Shown here: piece by piece, positions 36,332 to 45,381 of the stretch
Layout: each line of letters opens with the position of its first letter
How positions within the stretch are numbered: position 1 is the first letter of the stretch
Source: Streptomyces caniferus
Lineage (GTDB): Bacteria; Actinomycetota; Actinomycetes; Streptomycetales; Streptomycetaceae
DNA: 64,000 nucleotides
Assembly: GCF_009811555.1 (NCBI RefSeq)
Contig: NZ_BLIN01000002.1
Coordinates: forward strand, 868,001-932,000
Direction: 5' to 3'
Position numbers and translations under genes: made by a program
Notes under the pieces: generated by a model
Databases searched by the model: none
What the model was told of the DNA's origin: nothing
Seen by the model: the letters and a program-made list of their open reading frames with translations, nothing else

Positions 36332-37204
36332 TCAATTGTTGCGGATGCCCGCGAAGAGGTCGTCCTCGGGGAGGGAAGTGTCCACGAGCGACTTCGCGAG
36401 CTCGTACTCCTCCGTCGGCCAGACCTCGCGCTGGATGTCCATCGGCACCCGGAACCAACCACCGTCGGGGTCGATCTGGGTGGCGTGCGCGATCAGCGCC
36501 TTGTCACGGATCTCGAAGAAGTCGGCGCACGGAACGTACGTGGTCAGCGTGCGTTCCCGCTGCTCGAACTGCTTCCAGCGCTCCAGCCACTCGCCGTACG
36601 GCGAATCCATGCCGCGCTCCAGCAGCGCCTCGTGCAGCGCGACCGTGCGCGGCCTGTTGAAGCCCTGGTTGTAGTAGAGCTTCTGGGGCTGCCAGGGCTC
36701 GCCGGCCTCGGGGTACTTCTCCGGGTCGCCGGCCGCCTCGAAGGCCACCATCGTGATCTTGTGGGTCATGATGTGGTCCGGGTGCGGATAGCCGCCGTTC
36801 TCGTCGTAGGTCGTGATGACCTGCGGCTTGAACTCCCGGATCAGCTTGACCAGCCGCCCGGCCGCCTCGTCGACCTCCTGCAACGCGAAGCAGCCGTCGG
36901 GCAGCGGCGGCAGCGGGTCGCCCTCGGGCAGCCCGGAGTCGACGAAGCCGAGCCACTCCTGCTTGACGCCCAGGATCTCCCGGGCCTCGTCCATCTCCTT
37001 CTTCCGTACTTCGTGGATGTGCTCCTCGATGTACGGATCCCCCTGGAGTTTGGGGTTGAGGATGGAACCTCGCTCACCGCCCGTGCAGGTGGCGACCAGC
37101 ACGTCCACCCCCTCGGACACGTACTTGGCCATCGTGGCCGCACCCTTGCTCGACTCGTCGTCGGGGTGGGCGTGGACCGCCATCAATCGCAGCTGCTCAG
37201 TCAA
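36332..37204 (-). CDS. mca: Mycothiol S-conjugate amidase
   Basis: 290 residues of the LmbE-like (PIG-L) metal-dependent family. Zinc-site motifs: AVHAHPDDESSKGAATMAKY and the second site GGYPHPDHIMTH. Mca cleaves mycothiol S-conjugates to a mercapturic acid and GlcN-Ins, detoxifying electrophiles in actinobacteria. Its paralogue MshB has the same fold, but Mca is longer around residue 170-230 as here and sits in this DUF4307/greA neighbourhood. The start is ATG with GAGG upstream. The DUF4307 gene is divergent. Confidence 0.93.
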   Translation of the reverse strand: MTEQLRLMAVHAHPDDESSKGAATMAKYVSEGVDVLVATCTGGERGSILNPKLQGDPYIEEHIHEVRKKEMDEAREILGVKQEWLGFVDSGLPEGDPLPPLPDGCFALQEVDEAAGRLVKLIREFKPQVITTYDENGGYPHPDHIMTHKITMVAFEAAGDPEKYPEAGEPWQPQKLYYNQGFNRPRTVALHEALLERGMDSPYGEWLERWKQFEQRERTLTTYVPCADFFEIRDKALIAHATQIDPDGGWFRVPMDIQREVWPTEEYELAKSLVDTSLPEDDLFAGIRNN

Positions 37205-37335
37205 GACTCGATCCTCAGTGAAAGGCCGGAGAAGATGCCTCCTATAGTGACCGAAGCGAGGGGGCGCTGTATTCCCTGGGGCGGGGACCCCCCGGGGGTT
37301 CGTGGCTCAGGTCCCGGTACCCAGGAGGATGGATC

Positions 37336-37746
37336 ATGACCGCGGTGCGCGATGGGCTCCCCGACGGACGCTACGGCCGCTCCGCGGACCAGCGCGCGGA
37401 CCGCAAGCTCAAGATCATCGGCGCGGTGCTCGGCGCCGCCCTGCTGGGCGTCATCGGCTGGTCCGGCATCTCGTACATCTCAGGACAGGATCTCAGCGCC
37501 CGCGTGATCGCCTGGGACGCGGTCTCCGATCACGCCGTCAAGGTCCACCTCGAGATCGTCAAGGGCACGGACGACAAGGGCGTGTGCACGCTCCGCTCAC
37601 AGGCCGAGGACGGCTCCGAGGTCGGCCGCAAGGACGTCACCGTCGACCAGCGCTCGGGCCAGGTGGACACCGAGGTCACGGTGCGTACGACGAAGCGGGC
37701 CACCAATGCCGTACTCGTCGGCTGTACGGCCTCGGACCACGGCTGA
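37336..37746 (+). CDS. DUF4307 single-span membrane protein
   Basis: 136 residues. A charged N-terminus (TAVRDGLPDGRYGRSADQ) precedes one transmembrane helix (KLKIIGAVLGAALLGVIGWSG, about 34-54), with an extracytoplasmic domain of beta-strand character (VKVHLEIVKGTDDKGVCTL). DUF4307 proteins are found next to mca and greA in actinobacteria; function not established. AGGAGGATGG precedes the ATG at normal distance. A hairpin follows about 100 bases later. Confidence 0.88.
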   Translation: MTAVRDGLPDGRYGRSADQRADRKLKIIGAVLGAALLGVIGWSGISYISGQDLSARVIAWDAVSDHAVKVHLEIVKGTDDKGVCTLRSQAEDGSEVGRKDVTVDQRSGQVDTEVTVRTTKRATNAVLVGCTASDHG

Positions 37747-37844
37747 CCTGCACGGCGAGCGCCCACCGCGCCGGCGCACGGCCCCGCGCCACCCCCGTAC
37801 GGCCCGCACGACGGCCACACCACGTCCGCACCACTCCGCCCCGC

Positions 37845-37866
37845 CGCCCCGCTCATCAGCGGGGCG
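37845..37866. terminator. Hairpin terminator after the DUF4307 gene
   Basis: Exact 9-bp arms (37845-37853 and 37858-37866) with a 4-base loop, about 100 bases after the DUF4307 stop codon and 170 bases before greA. Confidence 0.65.
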
Positions 37867-38036
37867 TGTCGTGACCGCCTCTGATCAGGGATGATGCGTT
37901 CCTGTGGGGCCGCTGTGAATTTCCTCTTCCCCGTTTTGTGCCGGAATTGTTAGGCTCGTGGTTTCGCCCACCTGTGAAGGCGCAAACCTTCCTGGTAGGG
38001 CGTTTGATTTATCCCCAGTACCGACGAGGAGCACCT

Positions 38037-38534
38037 GTGACCCAGACCAGCGAAAACGTCACCTGGCTTACCCAGGAGGCGTATGACCAGCTCAAGGCCG
38101 AGCTGGAGCACCTGTCTGGTCCCGCACGCGCCGAGATCACCGAAAAGATCGCGGCGGCCCGCGAGGAAGGTGACCTGAAGGAGAACGCCGGGTACCACGC
38201 GGCCAAGGAGGAGCAGGGCAAGCAGGAACTGCGCGTCCGCCAGCTCACCCAGCTGCTGCAGACCGCAAAGGTCGGCGAAGCGCCTGCCGCCACCGGCGTG
38301 GTCGCTCCCGGCATGGTCGTCACCATCGCGTTCGACGGGGACCCGGACGACACGCTGTCGTTCCTGCTGGCTTCCCGGGAGTACGCGAGCTCGGACATCG
38401 AGACCTACTCCCCCCAGTCGCCGCTGGGCACCGGCGTGAACGGCAAGAAGGTCGGCGCCGAGGCGGAGTACGAGCTCCCCAACGGCAAGAAGGCGACCGT
38501 GAAGATCCTCGACGCGAAGCCGTACACCGGCTGA
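38037..38534 (+). CDS. greA: Transcription elongation factor GreA
   Basis: 165 residues beginning VTQTSENVTWLTQEAYDQL. The N-terminal coiled coil (LKAELEHLSGPARAEITEKI...) with the acidic tip residues that enter the RNA polymerase secondary channel, followed by the FKBP-like domain (GMVVTIAFDGDPDDTLSFLL...SPLGTGVNGKKVGAEAEYE). GreA stimulates cleavage of backtracked transcripts. The GTG at 38037 has GAGGAG upstream; earlier in-frame starts lack an RBS. It lies in the usual place beside mca and DUF4307. Confidence 0.95.
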   Translation: MTQTSENVTWLTQEAYDQLKAELEHLSGPARAEITEKIAAAREEGDLKENAGYHAAKEEQGKQELRVRQLTQLLQTAKVGEAPAATGVVAPGMVVTIAFDGDPDDTLSFLLASREYASSDIETYSPQSPLGTGVNGKKVGAEAEYELPNGKKATVKILDAKPYTG

Positions 38535-38558
38535 CGCCCGAGGCACCCCCAGTACGGC

Positions 38559-38593
38559 GAAGCGGCCCGGAGCACGATGCTCCGGGCCGCTTC
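38559..38593. terminator. Strong hairpin terminator after greA
   Basis: Exact 16-bp arms (38559-38574 and 38578-38593) with a 3-base loop. It ends greA and, on the other side, the ABC permease transcript (convergent). Confidence 0.85.
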
Positions 38594-38667
38594 ATCATGT
38601 GTGCGGCGCCCGAATGCGGCGCCCTGGGGACGGGCCTGGCTCCCTCGGGCCCCAGCGGCCGCAGCCC

Positions 38668-39546
38668 TCAGGCCGTCGCCGACCGGTACTTGCGGACCGC
38701 CAGCGTCCGGAAGACCGCGATGATCAGGACGGACCAGATCACCGAGGCCAGCACCGGGTGGTCCATCGGCCAGGCCCCGGTCACCGACGTGGGCGCCCCG
38801 TCGATCGTGTTGCCGAACAGCTGCCGGGCGGCGGCCACCGTCGCGCTGAACGGGTTCCACTCCGCGACATGCTGCAGGAAGGCCGGCATGCCGTCGACCG
38901 GGACGAACGCATTCGAGATGAAGGTCAGCGGGAAGAGCCAGATCAGCCCGCCCGAGGTGGCCGCCTCGGGCGTCCGCACCGTCAGCCCGATGAGCGCGCC
39001 GATCCAGGAGAAGGCGTAGCCCAGCAGGAGCAGCAGCGCGAATCCGGCCAGCACCTCGACGAGGTTCTCGTGGGCACGCCACCCGATCAGCAGCGCGACG
39101 ACGGCCAGCACCACCAGCGTCAGCGCGGTCTGCACCAGATCGGCGAGGGTACGGCCGGTGAGCACCGCGCCGCGGGACATCGGCAGCGACCGGAACCGGT
39201 CGATGAGGCCCTTGTGCATATCGTCGGCGATGCCCGCGCCGGCGCCCGCCGTGGCGAAGGTGACGGTCTGCGCGAAGATCCCGGCCATCAGGAACTCGCG
39301 GTAGGCCTGGGCGTTGCCCACCGGGGCACCGGGGATGCTGATGGAACCGCCGAAGACGTACGTGAACAGCACCACGAACATGATCGGCTGGATGAGTCCG
39401 AAGATCACCACTTCGGGAATCCGGAGCATCCGGATCAGATTGCGCTTGGCCACGACCAGGGAGTCGCGTACGGAACGGCTGAAGCCGCCGCGTGCCTGCG
39501 GGGTGCGGAGCGGGGCGTTGCCGGCCGTTTCGGTCACCGTGGTCAC
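38668..39546 (-). CDS. ABC-2 type permease (DrrB-like)
   Basis: 292 residues with six transmembrane segments after a short N-terminus; RIPEVVIFGLIQPIMFVVLF is the typical first segment and PLTFISNAFVPVDGMPAF the conserved external loop of ABC-2 permeases. Its GTG start overlaps the stop codon of the ATPase gene (GTGA), so the two are translationally coupled. With the upstream ATPase it forms a DrrAB-type exporter. The exported compound cannot be told. Confidence 0.92.
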   Translation of the reverse strand: MTTVTETAGNAPLRTPQARGGFSRSVRDSLVVAKRNLIRMLRIPEVVIFGLIQPIMFVVLFTYVFGGSISIPGAPVGNAQAYREFLMAGIFAQTVTFATAGAGAGIADDMHKGLIDRFRSLPMSRGAVLTGRTLADLVQTALTLVVLAVVALLIGWRAHENLVEVLAGFALLLLLGYAFSWIGALIGLTVRTPEAATSGGLIWLFPLTFISNAFVPVDGMPAFLQHVAEWNPFSATVAAARQLFGNTIDGAPTSVTGAWPMDHPVLASVIWSVLIIAVFRTLAVRKYRSATA

Positions 39547-40640
39547 TTCACGCCCTCCTTGTCGATCGTGACGCTCGCGTCCGCGCCGACCGCTTCGGCC
39601 ACCGCCCCTGACGCGCCCGGACCGGCAGTCCTGCCGCCCTTGCCGCCCTTCTTCTGCCGCCCGACGGCGCCCTTGCCGCCCGCGCCGTTCTCCTCGGCCG
39701 CCTCCGCGGTGTGCCCGGTCAGCGAGATGAACACATCGTCGAGGGTCGGGCGGCGCAGCCCGATGTCGTCGATCTCCACTCCGCGCAGATCCAGTTCGCG
39801 GATGACCTCGGCGAGCAGCTTGGCGCCGCCCGAGACGGGGACCGTGAGCTTGCGGGTGTGCGGTTCGACCGTGCCCTCGCCCTTGCCGAAGCCGCGCAGG
39901 ACCTCGTCGGCGACGGTGAGGTGCTCGGCGGCGTGCACCACGACCTCGACGCGCTCACCGCCGGTGCGCGCCTTGAGCTGGTCGGAGGTGCCGCGGGCGA
40001 TGACCTTGCCGTGGTCGACGACGCAGATGTCGTGCGCGAGGCGGTCGGCCTCCTCCAGGTACTGCGTGGTGAGCAGCAGGGTCGTGCCGCCCGCGACCAG
40101 CTCCTGGATGACGTCCCAGAGCGCTTGGCGGTTACGGGGGTCCAGACCGGTGGTCGGCTCGTCCATGAACATCACGGGCGGGCTGACGACCAGCGCCGCG
40201 GCCAGGTCGAGCCGGCGGCGCATACCGCCGGAGTAGGTCTTGGCGGGGCGGTCGGCGGCGTCGCCGAGATGGAAGCGTTCCAGCAGTTCAGCGGCCCGCC
40301 GCTTGGCGTCGCGCCCGCTCATCTGGTAGAGCTGGCCGACCATCGTCAGGTTCTCGCGGCCGGTCAAGTACTCGTCCACGGCGGCGAATTGGCCGGACAG
40401 GCCTATCGAGCGCCGCACTTCGTCGGGTTGCGCGAGGACGTCGATCCCGGCGACCACGGCCTTGCCCCGGTCGGGCTGGAGCAGGGTCGTCAGCACGCGT
40501 ACTGCGGTCGTCTTGCCGGCACCGTTGGGGCCGAGCATTCCGAGGACGGTTCCTTCGGGAACGTCGAGGTCGACGCCGTCCAGTGCCCTCACGTCGCCGA
40601 ACGTCTTCACCAGACCTTCGGCGTAAATGGCGCCTGGCAT
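39543..40640 (-). CDS. ABC transporter ATPase (DrrA-like, daunorubicin-resistance family)
   Basis: 365 residues. Walker A LGPNGAGKTTAVR, signature YSGGMRRRLDLAAALV, Walker B VMFMDEPTTGLDP, H-loop TTQYLEEAD. The DrrA-specific C-terminal domain (DIGLRRPTLDDVFISLTG) is followed by a ~50-residue Gly/Lys-rich tail unlike the core. It pairs with the overlapping permease gene. ATG at 40640 has GGGAG before it. Confidence 0.92.
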   Translation of the reverse strand: MPGAIYAEGLVKTFGDVRALDGVDLDVPEGTVLGMLGPNGAGKTTAVRVLTTLLQPDRGKAVVAGIDVLAQPDEVRRSIGLSGQFAAVDEYLTGRENLTMVGQLYQMSGRDAKRRAAELLERFHLGDAADRPAKTYSGGMRRRLDLAAALVVSPPVMFMDEPTTGLDPRNRQALWDVIQELVAGGTTLLLTTQYLEEADRLAHDICVVDHGKVIARGTSDQLKARTGGERVEVVVHAAEHLTVADEVLRGFGKGEGTVEPHTRKLTVPVSGGAKLLAEVIRELDLRGVEIDDIGLRRPTLDDVFISLTGHTAEAAEENGAGGKGAVGRQKKGGKGGRTAGPGASGAVAEAVGADASVTIDKEGVK

Positions 40641-40779
40641 ATGGGTACTCCCATGGCTTGGGTCAGTTCCAGGTCGAATATACGGTTGGCGGCCTATGCC
40701 TGCTCTGCGGGCATTTGTCCGCGACGGAACGCCATGACACCTCGGCACCCCGTAGCCGTGATGCTACGCGCAAACGCGA

Positions 40780-40793
40780 TACATCGCGATATA
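40780..40793. promoter_or_regulatory. Palindromic operator candidate upstream of the ABC exporter
   Basis: TACATCGCGATATA is a near-palindrome centred on ATCGCGAT (six of seven pairs match). It is of the type bound by PadR-like repressors of exporters in actinobacteria, but no PadR gene lies next to it. It is about 140 bases upstream of the ATPase gene in an A/T-rich patch. Otherwise 40641-41050 holds no gene. Confidence 0.35.
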
Positions 40794-41050
40794 AATTTCG
40801 ATTCTCCGCGCACGCACGGAGAGAGAACGAGCGTTCGCCGACGCTGTGTGGGGGCGCCACGGTATACCCGCGACGCCCCTCCGCCCCATCCCTTTACGGC
40901 AATCCCTTTTGCGGTAGCCCGTACGGCATCCGCCCGCTCTGCCGCATCGCGGTCCCGGGCGCTCCATGGGGTGCCTCTACGTGATACTCCGTGTGCCGCC
41001 GCTGCGTACGGCCCCCGCGGTCCACCCGCCCCCCTGCCGCACCGCCGCGC

Positions 41051-42322
41051 TCACTCCGCGACGACGTACCCCGCGCCGTGCAGCGCCGCGCGCACCTCGT
41101 CGCAGTGCGCCGGGCCCTGCGTCTCCAGATGCAGCTCCACCTCGACCTCGGTCAGCCCGAGCCGGGGATCCGTCCGCACATGGCCGATGTCGAGCACATT
41201 CGCATCGGCCTCCGACAGCACCCCGAGCAGCATCGCCAGCGCCCCCGGCCGGTCCGTCAGCCGCAGCCGCAGCGAGAGGTAACGCCCACCCGCGGCCATG
41301 CCGTGCCGCAGGATGCGCTGCAGCAGCAGCGGGTCGACATTGCCGCCGGACAGCACGGCCACCACCGGCCCCTGGAAGGACTGCGGATCGGCGAGCAGCG
41401 CCGCCACCGGACTCGCCCCGGCCGGTTCCACCACCAGCTTCGCCCGCTCCAGGCACAGCAGCAGCGCGCTGGAGAGCTGGCCCTCGGTGACCGTGCGGAC
41501 CTCGTCCACCAGCTTCTCGACCATCCCGAAGGTCACTTCGCCGGGCCGCCCCACCTTGATGCCGTCGGCCATCGTCGACATCCCCTCGATCGCCACCGGG
41601 CGCCCGGCCGCCAGCGACGGCGGATAGCAGGCCGCCCCCGCCGCCTGCACCCCGACGACCTTCACATCCGGCCGCAGCGCCTTGACCGCGAGCGCGACCC
41701 CCGCGGCGAGCCCGCCGCCGCCGACCCCGACGACGATGGTCCGCACCTCGGGGCACTGTTCGAGGATCTCCAGGCCGACGGTGCCCTGCCCGGCGATGAT
41801 GTCGGGGTGGTCGAAGGGGTGGATGAAGACCGCGCCGGTCTCCCGCGCGTAGTCCTGGGCGGCGGCCAGCGTCTCGTCGACCACCTGGCCGTGCAGCCGT
41901 ACCTCGGCGCCGTATTCGCGGGTGGCCGCGACCTTCGGCAGCGGGGCGCCGACCGGCATGAACACCGTCGAGCGCACCCCCAGCAGGGACGCCGCGAGCG
42001 CCACGCCCTGGGCGTGGTTGCCGGCACTGGCGGCCACCACACCGGCCGCCCGCTCCTGCGCCGAGAGCCCGGCGATCCGTACGTAGGCGCCACGGATCTT
42101 GAAGGAGCCGGTGCGCTGGAGGTTCTCGCACTTGAGGTGTACGGGCGCGCCGACCAGCCCGGACAGATAGCGGCTGCCCTCCATCGCGGTGGCCCGGGAG
42201 ACACCGGAGAGCATCTTGTGCGCCGCGCGTACGTCATCGACCGTAATCGCGGCGACCGGGTCCTCGGCGGAGTGCACGGATGCGGAGGTCCCGGGCGTCG
42301 TACGCGGCGTGTGGTCGGCCAT
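41051..42322 (-). CDS. ilvA: Threonine ammonia-lyase (biosynthetic/catabolic type, with ACT domain)
   Basis: 423 residues. PLP lysine in RTGSFKIRGAYVR, phosphate-binding GVGGGGLAAGVAL, and a C-terminal ACT-like domain (RLRLTDRPGALAMLLGVLSE...VEVELHLETQG) that binds regulatory amino acids. The enzyme converts threonine to 2-oxobutanoate and ammonia. The single ACT and modest length fit the shorter isoform. No strong RBS precedes the ATG at 42322. A MarR gene is divergent. Confidence 0.92.
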   Translation of the reverse strand: MADHTPRTTPGTSASVHSAEDPVAAITVDDVRAAHKMLSGVSRATAMEGSRYLSGLVGAPVHLKCENLQRTGSFKIRGAYVRIAGLSAQERAAGVVAASAGNHAQGVALAASLLGVRSTVFMPVGAPLPKVAATREYGAEVRLHGQVVDETLAAAQDYARETGAVFIHPFDHPDIIAGQGTVGLEILEQCPEVRTIVVGVGGGGLAAGVALAVKALRPDVKVVGVQAAGAACYPPSLAAGRPVAIEGMSTMADGIKVGRPGEVTFGMVEKLVDEVRTVTEGQLSSALLLCLERAKLVVEPAGASPVAALLADPQSFQGPVVAVLSGGNVDPLLLQRILRHGMAAGGRYLSLRLRLTDRPGALAMLLGVLSEADANVLDIGHVRTDPRLGLTEVEVELHLETQGPAHCDEVRAALHGAGYVVAE

Positions 42323-42529
42323 ATCGCCAGTCTTGCAGTTCGGCCACCATGGAGCGTTTTCTGCCCACATGGCGATCAGGCGCGCCGCGGGGCGGTGCGG
42401 CACGGACCCGTGCGGTCGCCGGGGGTTACAGGGCGTTATCGGTATGGACCGGCCAGGTACGCCCCGCGCCGGGTCCGCGTACGCTGTCCTCTCATCCATA
42501 CGCACTTCCATCGAAGCGAGCTCCCGGCC

Positions 42530-43030
42530 ATGCCCACCTCTTCGGACATGACGACCCACACCGACTCCGCTCTCCTCGACGCGCTGCAGCACCAAGTGGC
42601 CGTCTTCGCCCGCCGCGCAGAACAGAGCCGGCTCGGCGGCGTCGGGCAGGCGCGCAATTCCATGGACCGCGCCGCCTACCTGCTGCTCAACCGCCTGGAC
42701 CAGGAAGGCCCGATGGGCGTCAAGGCCCTGGCCGCCGGTATGGGCATCGACTCCTCGACGGTCACCCGGCAGGTGGCCCCGCTGGTCGACTCCGGGCTGG
42801 TCAGCCGCGCCACCCATCCGGAGGACGGCCGGGCCGTGGTACTCCAGCTGTCCGAGCGGGGCAGCGCGCGCCTGGAAGAGGTCCGCACGTCCCGCCGTGC
42901 GCTGATGGCGCTGGTCACCGAGCAGTGGAGCGAAGAGGAGCGCACGGCGTTCACCACGCTCCTGACCCGCTTCAACGCCTCCCTCTCCGACATCACCGCG
43001 TCCTTGACGCCGGTGGGTCCGACGTCTTGA
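42530..43030 (+). CDS. MarR-family transcriptional regulator
   Basis: 166 residues. The winged HTH is at about residues 55-110 (GVKALAAGMGIDSSTVTRQV, LVSRATHPEDGRAVVLQLSERG), flanked by dimerisation helices. It is divergent from ilvA and may respond to phenolic or oxidative signals as MarR proteins often do, but nothing shows its ligand. The start could also be the ATG 18 bases further in. Its last codons and stop lie inside a tandem 23-bp repeat that continues downstream. Confidence 0.88.
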   Translation: MPTSSDMTTHTDSALLDALQHQVAVFARRAEQSRLGGVGQARNSMDRAAYLLLNRLDQEGPMGVKALAAGMGIDSSTVTRQVAPLVDSGLVSRATHPEDGRAVVLQLSERGSARLEEVRTSRRALMALVTEQWSEEERTAFTTLLTRFNASLSDITASLTPVGPTS

Positions 43031-43096
43031 CGCCGGTGGGTCCTACGTTCTGACGCCGATGGGCCCGACGGTCTGACGCCGGTGGGAGTTCGCCTC
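43005..43096. repeat. 23-bp tandem repeat, four copies, spanning the MarR stop codon
   Basis: The sequence TGACGCCGGTGGGTCCGACG starts at 43005, 43028, 43051 and 43074, exactly 23 bases apart; the second and third copies have one or a few differences and the fourth diverges at its end. Copy 2 contributes the TGA stop of the MarR gene. Since 23 is not a multiple of three, copy-number change could alter the protein end. Confidence 0.88.
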
Positions 43097-43249
43097 GCCC
43101 CGACCGCCGCGCCGAGGCCACCCCGCCGCGCCCGCCACCCCGCGGACTCTCCAGCCGCCGACTGCCGCACCCGTCACGCCTCTTGACCGGGTGGCCGCAC
43201 TGCCGTGCCATAGGAGCCCAGGGGGTCGGGTGTCCGTCGTCCGGGAGGC

Positions 43250-43951
43250 GTGGTGCGAGAGCGGCAACCGGCGCAGGAGCGCCGCCGTGCCCGGGAGTTC
43301 GCGCTGTTCGTGGCGGGCGCGGCGGGCCGGCTGCTGCATACCGCCACGCTGCTGACCGGGGAGCCCGCCTCCGGACCCGCCCCGGCCGCCGAAGAGTTGC
43401 TGACCTGCGCACTCGCGCGGACCTACGCCGCCTGGGACCGGCTCCGCGGCGACGATCCGTACGAGCGCACCCGCCGGGAGCTGGCCGCCCGCTTCGCGCA
43501 CACCGCCTGGCGGCACCGCCGCCCGCGCGGCGGCCTCCTGGACCGGCTGTCCCCCCAGGAGCGACTGGTCCTCGTCCTCCGGCTGTACGAGGGTGTGCCC
43601 GAGGAACAGACCGCGGCCCAACTCGGTCTGCCCGCCGAGCGGGTGCACGCCCTGTGCCTGCATGCGATCGCGGAGATGCGCAGTCACCGCCCCCGGCCGG
43701 AGCCCGCCCCGGCCCGCCGCCCCGCGCCGGCGCAGGCACCCGCGCAAGCGCAGGAACCCGGGCGCGCACAGTCGATCTCGCCACCGCCACTGCCCCCGGA
43801 CCCGGCCCGAAAGCCCCCGCCACCATCGGAATCCGGCCGCCCGCCCCAAGGCCCCCCGACGCCACCGGCATCCAACCCGACTCAAGGCTCCCCGGCGCCA
43901 CCGGCATCCGGCGCGCCCCAGACCCCCGCACCGAAATCGGCGGCCCCATGA
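43250..43951 (+). CDS. Sigma-70-like protein with Pro-rich tail
   Basis: 233 residues. The N-terminal ~140 residues resemble an ECF-type layout: helical LLTCALARTYAAWDRLRGDDP (region 2-like), then LSPQERLVLVLRLYEGVPEEQTAAQLGLPAERVHALCLHA, a clear region 4 HTH. The last ~90 residues are Pro/Ala-rich and probably disordered. Region 2 is short and weakly conserved, so promoter recognition may be altered or it may act as a DNA-binding adaptor. The next gene starts within its stop codon (ATGA). Confidence 0.8.
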   Translation: MVRERQPAQERRRAREFALFVAGAAGRLLHTATLLTGEPASGPAPAAEELLTCALARTYAAWDRLRGDDPYERTRRELAARFAHTAWRHRRPRGGLLDRLSPQERLVLVLRLYEGVPEEQTAAQLGLPAERVHALCLHAIAEMRSHRPRPEPAPARRPAPAQAPAQAQEPGRAQSISPPPLPPDPARKPPPPSESGRPPQGPPTPPASNPTQGSPAPPASGAPQTPAPKSAAP

Positions 43952-44196
43952 GCCTCCCCGACCGCAAGGAGTCCGAGGTACGGCAGATGCTGGCCGGGCC
44001 GCATCCGCTCGTACCGCCCGATCTCGCCGACCGGGCCACCGCCCGCGGCCGCCGCCTCCTGGCGCACCGCAGGCTGCTGCGGCGCCTCGGCCGGCTGTGC
44101 GCGCTGCTCGTGCTGGTGGCGCTGACCTGGGCGGTCATGGCTCACGGCGGGCTGCACCCGCCGGCCCGCACCACCCCTCCCGCGGAGGGGTGGTGA
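43948..44196 (+). CDS. Small single-span membrane protein coupled to the sigma-like gene
   Basis: 82 residues: a charged N-terminus (SLPDRKESEVRQMLAGPHP), an Arg-rich stretch (RATARGRRLLAHRRLLRRLG) and one transmembrane helix (LCALLVLVALTWAVMAHGG), ending in a short external tail. Its ATG overlaps the preceding stop codon. The placement mirrors membrane anti-sigma partners, although no known anti-sigma motif (HxxxCxxC) is present. Confidence 0.8.
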   Translation: MSLPDRKESEVRQMLAGPHPLVPPDLADRATARGRRLLAHRRLLRRLGRLCALLVLVALTWAVMAHGGLHPPARTTPPAEGW

Positions 44197-44220
44197 ACGA
44201 CAGGGCCGGCGACGGGTGCG

Positions 44221-45381
44221 TCAGCCCAACGCCTGTGTGAGGTCGGCCAGCAGGTCGTCGACCGACTCGATGCCGACCGAGAGGCGCACGAGGTCGTTGG
44301 GGACCTCCAGCAGCGAACCGGCCGTCGAGGCGTGCGTCATCAGCCCCGGGTGCTCGATCAGCGACTCGACGCCGCCGAGCGACTCGCCGAGGGTGAACAG
44401 CTGGGCCCGGTTGCAGACCTCCACCGCCGCCTGCTCGCCGCCCGCGACCTGGAACGACACCATGCCGCCGAAGGACCGCATCTGCTTGGCGGCGATCTCG
44501 TGGCCCTGGTGCTCGGTCAGCCCCGGGTAGTAGACACGGGTCACCTTTTTGTGGGAGGCCAGCAGGTCCGCGATGCGGGCCGCGTTGGCGCTGTGCCGGT
44601 CCATGCGGACGGCGAGCGTCTTGATGCCGCGCATCACCAGCCAGGCGTCGAAGGGCCCGGCGACCGCGCCCATCGCGTTCTGGTGGTAGGCCAGTTCCTC
44701 GCCGAGGGCGTCGTCGTTGACGACGAGGGCGCCGCCGACCACGTCCGAATGCCCGCCCATGTACTTGGTCGTGGAGTAGACCACCACGTCCGCACCCAGC
44801 GCGAGCGGCTGCTGGAGGTAGGGGCTGGCGAAGGTGTTGTCGACGACGAGCTTGATCCCGGCGTCATGGGCGACCGCGGCCAGCGCCGAGATGTCGCTGA
44901 TGCCGAGCAGCGGGTTGCTGGGCGTCTCCACCCAGATCGCCTTCGTACGGGGCCGCAGCGCGTCGCGCACGGCCTTCGGGTCGGAGGTGTCGGCCACCGA
45001 CCACTCGACGCCCCACCGCTCGACGACCTTCGAGATCAGACGGAAGGTACCGCCGTAGGCGTCGTTGGGGATGACGACGTGGTCGCCGGGGACCAGCAGA
45101 GTGCGCAGCAGGCAGTCCTCGGCGGCGAGGCCGGAGGCGAAGGCGAGACCGCGACGGCCGCCGTCGAGGGCCGCGAGGTTCTCCTCCAGGGCGGTACGGG
45201 TCGGGTTCGCGCTGCGGCTGTACTCGTAGCCGCCGCGGAGCCCACCGACCCCGTCCTGCTTGTACGTGGATACCTGGTAGATGGGCGGTACCACCGCGCC
45301 GGTCGCCTCGTCGGGCTCCTGACCTGCGTGGATGGCAACGGTTTCAAAATGCTGATGGCGTGGTTCGCGCTGATCGCTCAT
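44221..45381 (-). CDS. metB: Cystathionine gamma-synthase
   Basis: 386 residues of the Cys/Met-metabolism PLP family (fold type I). Motifs: YSRSANPTRTALEENLAALDG, ASGLAAEDCLLRTLL, DNTFASPYLQQPL and the PLP lysine in VVYSTTKYMGGHSDVVGG. It makes cystathionine from an activated homoserine and cysteine; the reaction assignment over gamma-lyase relies on family similarity. The start at 45381 is the only good one; no strong RBS. Confidence 0.92.
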   Translation of the reverse strand: MSDQREPRHQHFETVAIHAGQEPDEATGAVVPPIYQVSTYKQDGVGGLRGGYEYSRSANPTRTALEENLAALDGGRRGLAFASGLAAEDCLLRTLLVPGDHVVIPNDAYGGTFRLISKVVERWGVEWSVADTSDPKAVRDALRPRTKAIWVETPSNPLLGISDISALAAVAHDAGIKLVVDNTFASPYLQQPLALGADVVVYSTTKYMGGHSDVVGGALVVNDDALGEELAYHQNAMGAVAGPFDAWLVMRGIKTLAVRMDRHSANAARIADLLASHKKVTRVYYPGLTEHQGHEIAAKQMRSFGGMVSFQVAGGEQAAVEVCNRAQLFTLGESLGGVESLIEHPGLMTHASTAGSLLEVPNDLVRLSVGIESVDDLLADLTQALG

